NCBI GenBank assembly: GCA_002771585.1
Contig: PCTT01000010.1
Span: forward strand, 1 to 11,744
Source of the DNA: Candidatus Campbellbacteria bacterium CG22_combo_CG10-13_8_21_14_all_36_13
Lineage (GTDB): Bacteria > Patescibacteriota > Minisyncoccia > Phycocordibacterales > PCTT01
Reading direction: 5' to 3'
DNA: 11,744 nt
Part shown: positions 3,735 to 11,619 of the stretch, piece after piece
Layout of the letters: each line of letters begins with the position of its first letter
Numbering within the stretch: the first letter of the stretch is position 1
Translations under genes and position numbers: made by a program
Notes under the pieces: model-generated
The model's database searches: none
The model's input: only the letters and a program-made list of their open reading frames with translations
What the model was told of the DNA's origin: nothing

Positions 3735-4115
3735 TTATGAAACCACCTCAACACTTCGGCTAGAGGAACAGTAAGAACAATGACACGGAAAATCAGCATA
3801 CATTTCCTCACCACGAACTACACCCAAAAATGAAGCTGCCAAAATAGCGACGAAGATATTTCTGCCCTCTTTTGTTTTGAAATGCTTAATTCTTTCCAAA
3901 AAATTTAAAAGTGACTTGTGCTTAATCTTTTGTGTTTCTTTATCCCTAATAAAAGCACTGAGGGATTTAGGGCTTCTAAACAAATATTTCTTGCCTTTGT
4001 GTTCTATCACAAAAGGGACACCCTTGCTCACACCAGAATAAAATTCATCTCTTGTTTTTGGATCTTTTGTAATCTCGGACACAAGATATCTAAACGGTAT
4101 TTTTTTCTCGTCCAT
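3735..4115 (-). CDS. Hypothetical 126-aa protein with hydrophobic segment and Cys-rich tail
   Basis: I place the start at ATG 4115 because AGAGG lies about 9 nt upstream; the frame can be extended 11 codons to a TTG at 4148. The product begins MDEKKIPFRY. Its middle is basic and soluble-looking (GKKYLFRSPKSL, KIKHKSLLNFLERIKHFK). A short hydrophobic segment (NIFVAILAASFLGVV) follows at about residues 87-101, and the C terminus ends with CHCSYC, a compact trio of cysteines. I do not recognise the family. The layout suggests a small membrane-associated or secreted-tail protein; metal binding by the CxCxxC group is possible. It is convergent with the NYN gene and lies downstream of lexA on the same strand, separated by the lexA terminator. 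Confidence 0.6.
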   Translation of the reverse strand: MDEKKIPFRYLVSEITKDPKTRDEFYSGVSKGVPFVIEHKGKKYLFRSPKSLSAFIRDKETQKIKHKSLLNFLERIKHFKTKEGRNIFVAILAASFLGVVRGEEMYADFPCHCSYCSSSRSVEVVS

Positions 4116-4260
4116 GATATAAACCTCTTGTTGTTCGAGTTTAGACAATCTGTTTAAGACACTACACTTATAAGGTTAAAAAGTCAAAAGCAAGCATCCC
4201 CAAGACTACCAGCTTTTCTTTTTTGATTACGTTTTTCGTTTTATTCGTAATTCTTAATTC

Positions 4261-4287
4261 AAAAATAATCGCTCTGCGATTATTTTT
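4261..4287 (-). terminator. lexA terminator overlapping its stop codon
   Basis: Arms 4261-4272 and 4276-4287 are perfectly complementary (12 bp, loop of 3). On the minus strand the stem ends in a T-run. The lexA stop codon (4280-4282) lies inside the first-transcribed arm, so gene end and terminator are fused. Confidence 0.75.
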
Positions 4288-4924
4288 TCACCACCGCCAA
4301 CACCTTTCCGCTTATCATAAAATCATCTTCAGAAGATAGATAAATTGGTTTATGAATAGGATTTGAGGACTCAGAAATAAGCCTTAGATACCCATCATGA
4401 ACTCCAAGTTTCTTTATATTCGCACAACCATCTATTATTGAAAGCACATAGTCTCCATGCTGTATTCCTCTCACATCAGAGTCCACAATCACAAAATCTC
4501 CTGGTTCAATATTTTTTCTTGCCTCACCAATCTTGGCCATATTCATAGAGTCTCCCTCTGCTTTTAACACAAAAATATCGTCTCTCTTTCGCACAAATGT
4601 AAAAGGAATTTTCAAATATCCTTCTGGATTCTCTATTGCAAGAGTTAGAGCTTCACCACAGTTGGCAGACCCAAGAATAGGAAGGAGAAGAGACCCGTCA
4701 GATGGCTTATCTGTTTTGTGAACACGCAATCCTCTTGGTGTGTTTGCATCCTTTGAAAGAAATCCTGTTTTCCTTAAGCGCTCTATATAATAATGAGAAG
4801 TAGAAACAGACGCCAGGTTGAATTCTTCTCTTATCTCATCTAAAGAGGGAGCATAGCCATTGTGCTCTGTGTAATCTTCTATATAATCCAATACTTTCTT
4901 TTGTTTTTTTGTTAAAGTATCCAT
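4280..4924 (-). CDS. lexA: LexA-type SOS repressor/autoprotease
   Basis: LexA represses DNA-damage genes and is inactivated by RecA-stimulated self-cleavage. The 214-aa product has the usual length. Residues 1-68 form the winged helix-turn-helix DNA-binding domain (TKKQKKVLDYIEDYTEHNGY; RLRKTGFLSKD). The S24-type peptidase domain follows. The nucleophile is Ser126 in EGDSM and the general base Lys is at 171 in ANIKKLG. The scissile site is Cys89-Gly90 (SANCGEA) rather than the common Ala-Gly; Cys-Gly is also used in UmuD, so cleavage should still work. The family start and the short AT-rich upstream gap support ATG 4924. The 213-bp gap upstream holds repeats and a palindrome that may include its operator. 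Confidence 0.93.
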   Translation of the reverse strand: MDTLTKKQKKVLDYIEDYTEHNGYAPSLDEIREEFNLASVSTSHYYIERLRKTGFLSKDANTPRGLRVHKTDKPSDGSLLLPILGSANCGEALTLAIENPEGYLKIPFTFVRKRDDIFVLKAEGDSMNMAKIGEARKNIEPGDFVIVDSDVRGIQHGDYVLSIIDGCANIKKLGVHDGYLRLISESSNPIHKPIYLSSEDDFMISGKVLAVVKK

Positions 4925-5137
4925 AAATTAATGGTTAAATAAAACTTGGTTTAAATAAATTGATAAATTGTTCATAATTCATAATTCTTTATTCATAATT
5001 CTATTCTAATATTTTTCTAAAATATTAGAATTTATATAGAAAGTATAGAAAACTTTGTCTTTACAAGCAAGACTAATTATCCACAGAAATCATCAAGGCC
5101 CAGGTCTCCAACAGATACCTGGGCCTTATCGATAAAA
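4925..5137. promoter_or_regulatory. lexA upstream region: direct repeats, palindrome and hairpin
   Basis: No gene is visible. TTCATAATTC-type direct repeats occur at about 4972-5000. A 12-bp inverted repeat spans 5004-5015/5019-5030. A perfect DnaA-box-like TTATCCACA lies at 5077-5085 as a single copy. An 11-bp hairpin, 5095-5105/5117-5127, follows the end of the gene to the right but lacks a T-run. One of the repeats may be a LexA operator, but no classical SOS box was seen. Confidence 0.4.
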
Positions 5138-5506
5138 CTACCAAACACCAAGGGATAGTATCCTTTCCTGAACCTCTACCAAATATTCAAAAATTTTAGA
5201 AGATTTTCTTCCCAAAGTGATGCTACTTGGTATAAAATCAAAAACATCATCCCGAAACGAAATATCTTGCTCTTCACATACGGCTTGTTTCAATTCTTTC
5301 AGAATAATATTACGATCGCGAAGCTCTTCATCATCAAGAGCCCTTGGTGCAACCACATGATCATTAAACCACGAAACCTGCTCAACTACATCCAAAACGT
5401 TTGGTTGTCCCATGTTTATAAACCTTGGTTTGTTTTGTACATTTTCTTTAATAAAATGCACCTTTTCCATTAATCTGCAAAGGATTGAGACTTTTTTATA
5501 AAACAT
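5138..5506 (-). CDS. Hypothetical 122-aa protein
   Basis: The frame runs from ATG 5506; a second in-frame ATG at 5470 (MEKVHFIKENVQ) would give 110 aa and cannot be excluded, as neither has a Shine-Dalgarno. The product is acidic-to-neutral and soluble, with an Asp/Glu-rich middle (APRALDDEELRDRN) and a probable C-terminal helix (FEYLVEVQERILSLGVW). There is no membrane segment and no family that I recognise. It is divergent from pnp with a 135-bp shared upstream region and is on the same strand as lexA. Composition matches the chromosome, so it is probably a lineage-specific gene. Confidence 0.55.
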   Translation of the reverse strand: MFYKKVSILCRLMEKVHFIKENVQNKPRFINMGQPNVLDVVEQVSWFNDHVVAPRALDDEELRDRNIILKELKQAVCEEQDISFRDDVFDFIPSSITLGRKSSKIFEYLVEVQERILSLGVW

Positions 5507-5641
5507 ATTCTCGACATACCTTGTCTTTGGGTGTATTTTGTATGTATTAGAGGTTAACTGTAGTTCGCAGATATACAGGGTTGAATGGTCAAAAAATGAC
5601 TATATTGAGCTCTGAAATCTGAGAACTACTCAAAATACATT

Positions 5642-7768
5642 ATGGAAAAAAGAGAATATACACTTGAACTAGGGGGGAAGACCTTCACAGCTGAGTTCAA
5701 CGACATAGCAAACCAAGCCCATGGTTCTGTTATTTTGCGCTGTGGGGATACTGCTGTACTTGCAACTGTTGTAATGGGGGACAAGCCAAACACAGGAACT
5801 GACTATTTCCCCTTAAAGGTAGATTATGAAGAAAGGTTTTACGCATCTGGCGAAATACTCGGTAGCAGATTTATGAGAAGAGAAGGAAAACCTTCTGACG
5901 AAGCTGTGCTTACTGGAAGAGTGGTAGATCGCACAATAAGACCACTATTTAACCAAAAAATGAGATATGACGTGCAGGTTGTTACAACAGTACTTTCTAT
6001 AGACGAGGCTGATCCGGATGTGCTTGCAGTAAACGCAGTATCTCTTGCTCTTGCAACATCCGATATCCCTTGGAATGGGCCAGTTAGCGCCGTAAGAATT
6101 GGAAAAATCAAAGGCGATAATACTCTACGACTAAATCCGAATTATGAATACAGAAACAGCACTGATTTTGAAATGGACCTTTTTGTTTGTGGTAAGGATG
6201 GAAATGTAAACATGATAGAAGATGGTTCATCAGAAATTTCTGAGGACTTGGTAACACAAGGTCTAGAAGAGGCCGTAAAAGAACTTGATAAACTACAAAA
6301 TTGGCAGAAACAAATAGTTAAAGAAGTTGGAAGAACCAAAAGAGAGGTGGAGATTGAGGAGGTTTCTCCTGAGATTATTGCTTTGTTTGAAAAAGATATC
6401 GCTCCAAAACTCAACGAAGGTTTATTTATAGGAAAGCCCGGCAAAGAAGGCATAAAGAAATTACACGAAGACTGGAAAGCCACACTAAAAGAAAACCTTC
6501 CAGACGAAAATCATTCACTTGCTTCTGATTACCTAGAAGAAATGATGGACAAAGAACTTCACCGGGGAGCAATAGAAGACGACAAACGAGCAGACGGCCG
6601 TGGTTTTGACGAAATAAGACCACTTATGGCAAAGGCTGGAGGAATTTCTGGAAAACTACATGGCTCAGGACTTTTCTATAGAGGAGGCACCCACGTCCTT
6701 TCTGTACTTACCCTTGGAGGGCCAGACGACGCGTTAATGATAAACGGAATGGAAGAAAAGAGCGATAAGAAATTTATTCATCATTACAACTTTCCACCTT
6801 TCTCTGTAGGAGAAACCGGCAGGGTGGGAAATCCAGGAAGACGAGAAATCGGGCACGGAGCCTTGGCAGAAAAAGCGCTATTGGGGGTTATACCAACGAA
6901 AGAGGAGTTTCCTTATACTATAAGAATAGTATCTGAGGCATTCGCGTCAAACGGTTCTACCTCTATGGCTTCAGTTTGTGGCTCAACTCTTGCCCTAATG
7001 GACGCTGGAGTACCCATAAAAAGACCTGTTGCGGGTATTGCCTCTGGTCTTATGATGGACGATAAAGGAAATTACAAGCTCTTGACTGATATACAGGGTC
7101 CAGAAGATCACCACGGAGATATGGACTTCAAGGTTGCAGGAACAAGAGAAGGAATAACAGCAATTCAGATGGATGTTAAGGTTGATGGTGTGCCTGTAAA
7201 AATCTTGAGTGAGGCATTATATGCTGCAAAAAAAGCTCGTATACAAATTCTTGATGTAATTGAAAAAGAAATCAGCTCACCAAGAACAGAAATAAACAAA
7301 AACGCACCGAAAATTCTTTTAATGACAATTAAACAAGACCAGATTGGACTCGTAATCGGCGGGGGAGGAAAAACAATTAAAGACATAAAGGAAAGAAGTA
7401 GCGCTGAAATAACAATAGAAGATGATGGGACTGTTTATCTCACCGGAGTAGGTGATAGTACAGAAAAAGCGAGAGCTATTATAGAGGACCTTGTGAAAGA
7501 GTGGAAGATTGGCGAGGAGGCGGACGCGACAGTTGTAAAGATAGTAGAGTTTGGGGCATTTGCGTCTATTGGCGGACAAACAGAAGGGTTGATACACATA
7601 TCAGAAATTGCACCATTTAGAGTAGAAAAGGTTGGCGACTATCTATCAGAAGGAGAGATAGTGCCAGTAAAAATTTCCAAAATTGAAAATGGAAAAGTTG
7701 GGCTGTCTATAAAAGCTCGAGATCCGAAGTGGGCAGAAGCAAAAAAAGCATTGAAAGAAATGCGATAA
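5642..7768 (+). CDS. pnp: Polyribonucleotide nucleotidyltransferase (PNPase)
   Basis: PNPase degrades RNA 3'-5' by phosphorolysis and works as a ring-shaped trimer. The 708-aa product is full length. The first RNase PH domain occupies about 10-230 (GDTAVLATVV; REGKPSDEAVLTGRVVDRTIRPLF). A helical linker runs to about 315. The second, catalytic PH domain runs to about 555 (HGSGLFYRGGTHVLSVLTLG; GRVGNPGRREIGHGALAEKAL; EDHHGDMDFKVAGT, whose Asp residues are the catalytic pair). The KH domain follows with GGGGKTIKDI near 577-586. The C-terminal S1 domain (ATVVKIVEFGAFASI; GLIHISEIA) spans about 630-700. The ATG has no Shine-Dalgarno and a possible -10 (TACTCA, 5627-5632) implies a very short leader. 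In E. coli PNPase shares an operon with rpsO; here it is independent. Confidence 0.98.
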   Translation: MEKREYTLELGGKTFTAEFNDIANQAHGSVILRCGDTAVLATVVMGDKPNTGTDYFPLKVDYEERFYASGEILGSRFMRREGKPSDEAVLTGRVVDRTIRPLFNQKMRYDVQVVTTVLSIDEADPDVLAVNAVSLALATSDIPWNGPVSAVRIGKIKGDNTLRLNPNYEYRNSTDFEMDLFVCGKDGNVNMIEDGSSEISEDLVTQGLEEAVKELDKLQNWQKQIVKEVGRTKREVEIEEVSPEIIALFEKDIAPKLNEGLFIGKPGKEGIKKLHEDWKATLKENLPDENHSLASDYLEEMMDKELHRGAIEDDKRADGRGFDEIRPLMAKAGGISGKLHGSGLFYRGGTHVLSVLTLGGPDDALMINGMEEKSDKKFIHHYNFPPFSVGETGRVGNPGRREIGHGALAEKALLGVIPTKEEFPYTIRIVSEAFASNGSTSMASVCGSTLALMDAGVPIKRPVAGIASGLMMDDKGNYKLLTDIQGPEDHHGDMDFKVAGTREGITAIQMDVKVDGVPVKILSEALYAAKKARIQILDVIEKEISSPRTEINKNAPKILLMTIKQDQIGLVIGGGGKTIKDIKERSSAEITIEDDGTVYLTGVGDSTEKARAIIEDLVKEWKIGEEADATVVKIVEFGAFASIGGQTEGLIHISEIAPFRVEKVGDYLSEGEIVPVKISKIENGKVGLSIKARDPKWAEAKKALKEMR

Positions 7769-7815
7769 AAAAATATTTCTTCACACTATATAAGGAAGAA
7801 AAATAATTAGTGTTG

Positions 7816-7821
7816 TATAAT
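7816..7821 (+). promoter_or_regulatory. -10 box of the 7847 membrane protein gene
   Basis: A perfect TATAAT in the gap after pnp predicts a start near 7828 and a 19-nt leader with no Shine-Dalgarno. The -35 is poor. This makes the gene its own transcription unit. Confidence 0.55.
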
Positions 7822-7846
7822 TTAAATATATAACAGCGATTTTGCT

Positions 7847-9142
7847 ATGGAAGAAAATAACAAGACACCACAACCACCACAAAACTTGCCAAATGACGGT
7901 AATGCTCCTGAGTTTTTAGACAACAAACCACCAAAGGATGATTTTGTTGATTTAAGTGAACATTCACATAAAATCCTTCCACAAGTAGATATTAAAGTGC
8001 CTATCAAAAAAGATGTTGTCACAAAAATAAATAATTTTGTGGCACCACAAAAAACAGCAGAAGAAGTTGTGCCAACAAAAGAAGATGTAAAAAACAAAAA
8101 TGATGCCGTTATAGCTAACCCTGTCAATAACACAAAACCGAATGAACAAAAACAACAAGAAACAACCCCAGTAGACACAACACCAGAAAAACCAAAAATG
8201 AAACCCGATGAAAAGTCTTTTTCAACGCTACGAACATACGAAGATGACATTGCGAGAGTTCTTCGTGGTAGCCGTGCATCTGTGTCTTCAATAAGAAGCG
8301 CGGAAATAAAGAAAAAAGAAATTGAAAGAAAAAATATAGCAACTGGTAAAACAAACGAATCAAAATACGAACTGCCGAACAAGCCAAGAAGTGTCATAAA
8401 CTGGAGCAAAGTCTTTATTGGTTTGCTTATTCTTCTTTTTATTTTGGGTGGATCGGTTGTTTTAGTTTCTTTTTGGCCATCATCAGAAATAGAAACTGTT
8501 GCTGTCGCTGTTTCGGGTGATGATTTAAAACCAGAATCATTTTTCCTTGTAGAAAAATCGGTTGAAATACCAACGGACGACGGGACTAAAAGTATTTTCT
8601 TCGGGAAATTAAAAGAATTGCGGGGGAGCACATTAGGACAATTAGGCACCGCAACACAATTCTATTTCACAAAAAAAGTTTCTGATGCAAAAACAATATT
8701 AAATTTTACAAACTTTCTTGATCTTTTCAGCATCACCGCACCAAGCATTTTGACAAGAAACATAAGTTCGGATTTTGTATTCGGGATGCATGTATATGAC
8801 GGAAATCAGCCTTTTATAGTTTTAAAGAGCAATTCTTATGGAAACTCTTTTGCTGGAATGTTGGAGTGGGAAAAAACACTGGAAAAAGATATGAAGGGTA
8901 TACTAATATTGAATAATCCAAGTATAGAGGGAACAGCAACCACAACAGCCGATCTTTTAAAGAAACACCCATTTAAAGACAAGGTAATATTAAACAGAGA
9001 TACGCGTGTAATGCTAGACGACAACGGTGAATTAATGATGCTTTACTCATTTATCAACTCAGAAACAATAGTAATGACAACTAATGAGGGAACGCTAAAG
9101 GATATTATCGGAAGGGTGGAGAGGATACAGTTTACCCGATAG
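7847..9142 (+). CDS. Single-pass membrane protein with disordered N terminus
   Basis: The 431-aa product has three parts. Residues 1 to about 180 are hydrophilic and rich in Pro, Lys, Asn, Thr and Glu (starting MEENNKTPQPPQNLP), probably disordered and cytoplasmic. One strong membrane segment lies at about 188-209 (VFIGLLILLFILGGSVVLV). The remaining 220 residues form an outside domain with no cysteines and several repeated hydrophobic strands, ending RVERIQFTR. I recognise no catalytic motif. Such long-tailed bitopic proteins are frequent in Patescibacteria, and a cell-envelope role is plausible, but the family is not identified. The upstream promoter and flanking hairpins suggest a monocistronic unit. 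Confidence 0.75.
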   Translation: MEENNKTPQPPQNLPNDGNAPEFLDNKPPKDDFVDLSEHSHKILPQVDIKVPIKKDVVTKINNFVAPQKTAEEVVPTKEDVKNKNDAVIANPVNNTKPNEQKQQETTPVDTTPEKPKMKPDEKSFSTLRTYEDDIARVLRGSRASVSSIRSAEIKKKEIERKNIATGKTNESKYELPNKPRSVINWSKVFIGLLILLFILGGSVVLVSFWPSSEIETVAVAVSGDDLKPESFFLVEKSVEIPTDDGTKSIFFGKLKELRGSTLGQLGTATQFYFTKKVSDAKTILNFTNFLDLFSITAPSILTRNISSDFVFGMHVYDGNQPFIVLKSNSYGNSFAGMLEWEKTLEKDMKGILILNNPSIEGTATTTADLLKKHPFKDKVILNRDTRVMLDDNGELMMLYSFINSETIVMTTNEGTLKDIIGRVERIQFTR

Positions 9143-9174
9143 TAGATAAAAAATTTCCAATTTACAACCCACCT

Positions 9175-9260
9175 GAATCCAGCCCGACAGAGTCATTCTG
9201 GCGTGGATTCTGTCGGACTGGATTCGTACGAGTTTCGGATTCTTGCCCTGTACCGAAACT
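9175..9260. repeat. Two tandem intergenic hairpins
   Basis: The first has arms 9175-9191 and 9209-9225: 17 positions with one C·A mismatch (9183/9217). The second has arms AGTTTCGG (9231-9238) and CCGAAACT (9253-9260) around a 14-nt loop. No T-run follows either. They occupy the gap between the membrane protein and the DksA-like gene and may be an mRNA 3' end or a repeat. Confidence 0.6.
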
Positions 9261-9293
9261 TATTTCTGGTTCTGGGGTCGGATTTAAATATGT

Positions 9294-9321
9294 TTGTATC
9301 AAAAAAACTCTCTGGTATAAT
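9294..9321 (+). promoter_or_regulatory. Promoter of the DksA-like gene (TTGTAT-16-TATAAT)
   Basis: TTGTAT at 9294-9299 and a perfect TATAAT at 9316-9321 give a start at about 9328-9330, where the ATG begins. The mRNA is therefore predicted to be leaderless. Confidence 0.7.
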
Positions 9322-9329
9322 GCTCATAT

Positions 9330-9710
9330 ATGGCATTAGATTTAGAAAAAATAAAAGAAGAATTAGAGCAGGATCTTGCTAGATTAGAAAAAGAGCTTGC
9401 TACTGTTGGACACAAAAATCCAGATAATCCTAACGACTGGGAACCACAACCAGAATACAATGATCCCACACCGCTACCAGACAGAAACGATGCGGCAGAC
9501 GCTATTATCGATTTTGAAGAGAATACAGCACTATTAAAAGACCTGGAGATTCAATTCAACAACGTAAAGCGCGCACTCAAAAAAATAGAAGATGGGACAT
9601 ATGGAATCGATGAAGTAGACGGCGAGCCAATTCCAGAAGAAAGATTGCTTGCCAACCATTCAGCAAGAACAAAGGTAGAAAACTCAGACGCAGTAGAAAA
9701 CAATAACTAA
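9330..9710 (+). CDS. DksA/TraR-like protein lacking zinc-finger cysteines
   Basis: DksA/TraR proteins enter the RNA polymerase secondary channel through a coiled-coil hairpin and usually carry a C4 zinc finger. The 126-aa product has a long N-terminal helical part (LEKIKEELEQDLARLEKEL, residues 5-23), an acidic middle, a second helix (ALLKDLEIQFNNVKRALKKI) and the hallmark IEDGTYGIDEVDGEPIPEERL at about 86-106. In typical members that segment reads GxCxxCGxxI; here the two Cys are Asp, and the second pair is missing too (HSARTKVENSD). The fold may be kept without zinc, as in known Cys-less variants. The tail NNN is polar. The gene has its own promoter and terminator. Confidence 0.8.
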   Translation: MALDLEKIKEELEQDLARLEKELATVGHKNPDNPNDWEPQPEYNDPTPLPDRNDAADAIIDFEENTALLKDLEIQFNNVKRALKKIEDGTYGIDEVDGEPIPEERLLANHSARTKVENSDAVENNN

Positions 9711-9713
9711 ATT

Positions 9714-9743
9714 AAAAAAACGACCCGCCCGGGTCGTTTTTTT
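9714..9743. terminator. Terminator after the DksA-like gene
   Basis: CGACCC (9721-9726) pairs with GGGTCG (9731-9736), with an A-run on the left and eight Ts on the right, so it can work in both directions. Confidence 0.85.
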
Positions 9744-9773
9744 TAATGCTTGTGACTTTATAAACTTTACCCC

Positions 9774-9785
9774 CCTGCCGGCAGG
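9774..9785. repeat. CCTGCC/GGCAGG palindrome
   Basis: A 12-bp GC-rich palindrome followed by a further GCAGG in an AT-rich gap, flanked by ACTTTATAAAC-type repeats (9754-9765 and 9924-9960; reverse-oriented copies at 2735-2764). It resembles short dispersed intergenic repeats. Confidence 0.4.
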
Positions 9786-9876
9786 CAGGTAAACTTTCGA
9801 CTTTTTTAACCAGTCTGAATTTTGTGGTGTGGAGATAGGTTTTTTACACAAAATAAGCTTTCTTGTCATATATTTT

Positions 9877-9905
9877 AAATTCGGGGGTTAAACCCCCGAA
9901 TTTTT
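9877..9905 (+). terminator. Intrinsic terminator upstream of comM
   Basis: Arms 9877-9887 and 9893-9903 form 11 bp with five G-C pairs and a 5-nt loop, followed by Ts. It is the second terminator in the 273-bp gap and probably stops read-through into comM. Confidence 0.7.
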
Positions 9906-9967
9906 ATTATTTTTCTATTTACAGACTTTATAAATTTTATATACTTTCGACTTTATAAACTCTTCTG

Positions 9968-9973
9968 TATACT
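9968..9973 (+). promoter_or_regulatory. -10 box of comM
   Basis: TATACT ends 10 nt before ATG 9984, implying a leader of about 4 nt without a Shine-Dalgarno. TTTCGA at 9945-9950 gives a weak -35 at 17-nt spacing. Confidence 0.55.
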
Positions 9974-9983
9974 GAAATTCATA

Positions 9984-11537
9984 ATGAGTTTTGCAAAAGT
10001 TTATAGCGCACACACAATATTGTTAGACGCACAGATTATAACTGTAGAGGTTGATATTATTGTGAAAAGCCTCCAAGCATTCACGATTGTAGGACTTCCT
10101 GATAAAGCGGTAGAAGAGTCTCGAGACAGAGTAAGTGCTGCAATTGGTAATTCTGATTTACCATCTCCCAAAAAACAAAACAGTAAGGTGATAGTCTCCT
10201 TGGCACCAGCTGATGTCAAAAAAGAGGGTCCGTCTTTTGATCTGGCTATAGCACTTGCTTATTTACTCGCATACAAAGATCCAGACACGGGGGAACGGGT
10301 TACAACATTTGACCCAACAGGAAAAATCTTCTTAGGAGAGTTGTCTCTTGATGGAAAACTAAGAAGAATAACTGGTGTTTTGCCTCTTGTAATAGAAGCA
10401 AAAAAACGTGGTTTTACAGATGTGTTTTTACCAAAAGAAAACACTCTTGAAGCCGCGCTTATAGATGGAATCAATGTATACGGCGCAGAAACACTTAATG
10501 ATGTAATCGATCACCTGAATGATGAAAAAAAATTTACGATTACAAAAAGCCCCAAGACCAAAATTTCAACAAGAAAAGCAAAGAAAACTGGTATTGAATT
10601 TGATGATATAAAAGGCAATTCTACAGCCAAACGAGGACTTCTAATAGCTGCTGCTGGTGGACACAATATTGCACTTTATGGACCACCCGGAACAGGGAAG
10701 ACAATGCTCGCGCGCGCATTCACCGGGATATTACCACCTCTTTCATTTGATGATGCTTTAGAAGTAACAGGTATACATTCTATAGCCGGCAAACTAAAAA
10801 CGGGTTTAATACTAGAACCTCCATTTAGATCTCCTCACCACACCTCAAGTTATGTTGCTATTATTGGGGGAGGTGTAAACCCAAAACCAGGAGAAGTAAC
10901 GCTTGCGCACAAGGGAGTACTTTTTCTAGATGAATTTCCTGAATTTGATAGACGTGTGGTGGAAACACTTCGTCAACCTCTTGAGGATGCTTATGTTAGT
11001 ATTTCACGCGCAAAAGGGTCTGCCGAATTTCCAGCACGTTTTATCCTTGTTGCAAGCATGAACCCATGCCCTTGTGGCAACCGTGGAAGTAAAAAAGAAT
11101 GTATTTGCACACCAATGAATATCGAGAGATATAAACGTAAACTTTCTGGCCCTATCGTAGACAGAATTGATATGTGGATTGAGGTCTCAAAAGTTGAATA
11201 TAAAGATCTTTCTGAGAGAACAGAGCGAACGGGTGAGGGTGATAAACTGAGAAAAGAGGTGGAAAAAGCACATGCAATCGCACAAAAACGCTTTGAAAAA
11301 TATCCACACATAAAAACTAATGGTCAAATGAATGCTCGAAATCTTTTAGAGATTGTAGAGCTATCACCTGAAGTAAAGAAAATTTTGAATGAAGCCGCAG
11401 AAAAACATAATATGTCAGCTCGTGGGTATCATCGTACAATAAAGCTTGCCCGCACCATTGCTGATATTGAGGGCTCCTTAGAAATAAAAAGTGATAATAT
11501 CCTTGAAGCATTACAATATAGATATAAAGAAATGTAA
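9984..11537 (+). CDS. comM: ComM/YifB-family AAA+ ATPase (Mg-chelatase-like)
   Basis: ComM is a hexameric helicase that promotes branch migration during natural transformation. The 517-aa product matches the family length. The N-terminal ChlI-like domain (to about 190) begins MSFAKVYSAHTI and has the family motifs VGLPDKAVEESRDRV and SLAPADVKKEGPSFDLAIAL. The AAA+ core has Walker A GPPGTGKT at 233-240 and Walker B GVLFLDEF at about 310-317, followed by a sensor/arginine region. NPCPCG...KKECIC near 361-373 provides the characteristic four-cysteine insert. The C-terminal Mg-chelatase-type helical domain ends at 517. In naturally competent CPR lineages comM is common. The start is set by family length and the promoter abutting it. 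The last codons lie in a tandem repeat. Confidence 0.96.
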   Translation: MSFAKVYSAHTILLDAQIITVEVDIIVKSLQAFTIVGLPDKAVEESRDRVSAAIGNSDLPSPKKQNSKVIVSLAPADVKKEGPSFDLAIALAYLLAYKDPDTGERVTTFDPTGKIFLGELSLDGKLRRITGVLPLVIEAKKRGFTDVFLPKENTLEAALIDGINVYGAETLNDVIDHLNDEKKFTITKSPKTKISTRKAKKTGIEFDDIKGNSTAKRGLLIAAAGGHNIALYGPPGTGKTMLARAFTGILPPLSFDDALEVTGIHSIAGKLKTGLILEPPFRSPHHTSSYVAIIGGGVNPKPGEVTLAHKGVLFLDEFPEFDRRVVETLRQPLEDAYVSISRAKGSAEFPARFILVASMNPCPCGNRGSKKECICTPMNIERYKRKLSGPIVDRIDMWIEVSKVEYKDLSERTERTGEGDKLRKEVEKAHAIAQKRFEKYPHIKTNGQMNARNLLEIVELSPEVKKILNEAAEKHNMSARGYHRTIKLARTIADIEGSLEIKSDNILEALQYRYKEM

Positions 11538-11619
11538 TTCAGTATTTATATTTAATATGTGTAAGATTGAATATAAAGAAATGTAATTCAGTATTTATAT
11601 TTAATATATGTAAGGTTGA
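11522..11619. repeat. 49-bp tandem duplication spanning the comM stop
   Basis: Copies 11522-11570 and 11571-11619 differ at two positions, both transitions. The first holds the last comM codons and stop. A few bases of a third copy follow (11620-11627). The remaining 117 bases to the window end are AT-rich; an ATG at 11717 opens a frame (MKKKFHH) that runs off the edge and cannot be judged. Confidence 0.9.

Noticed and set aside
5077..5085. DnaA box suggesting a replication origin
   Set aside because: It is a single perfect match in an AT-rich gap with no dnaA, dnaN or box cluster nearby.
7822..8649. Minus-strand 275-aa ORF
   Set aside because: It is a shadow of the membrane protein gene, low in complexity and with no start signal.
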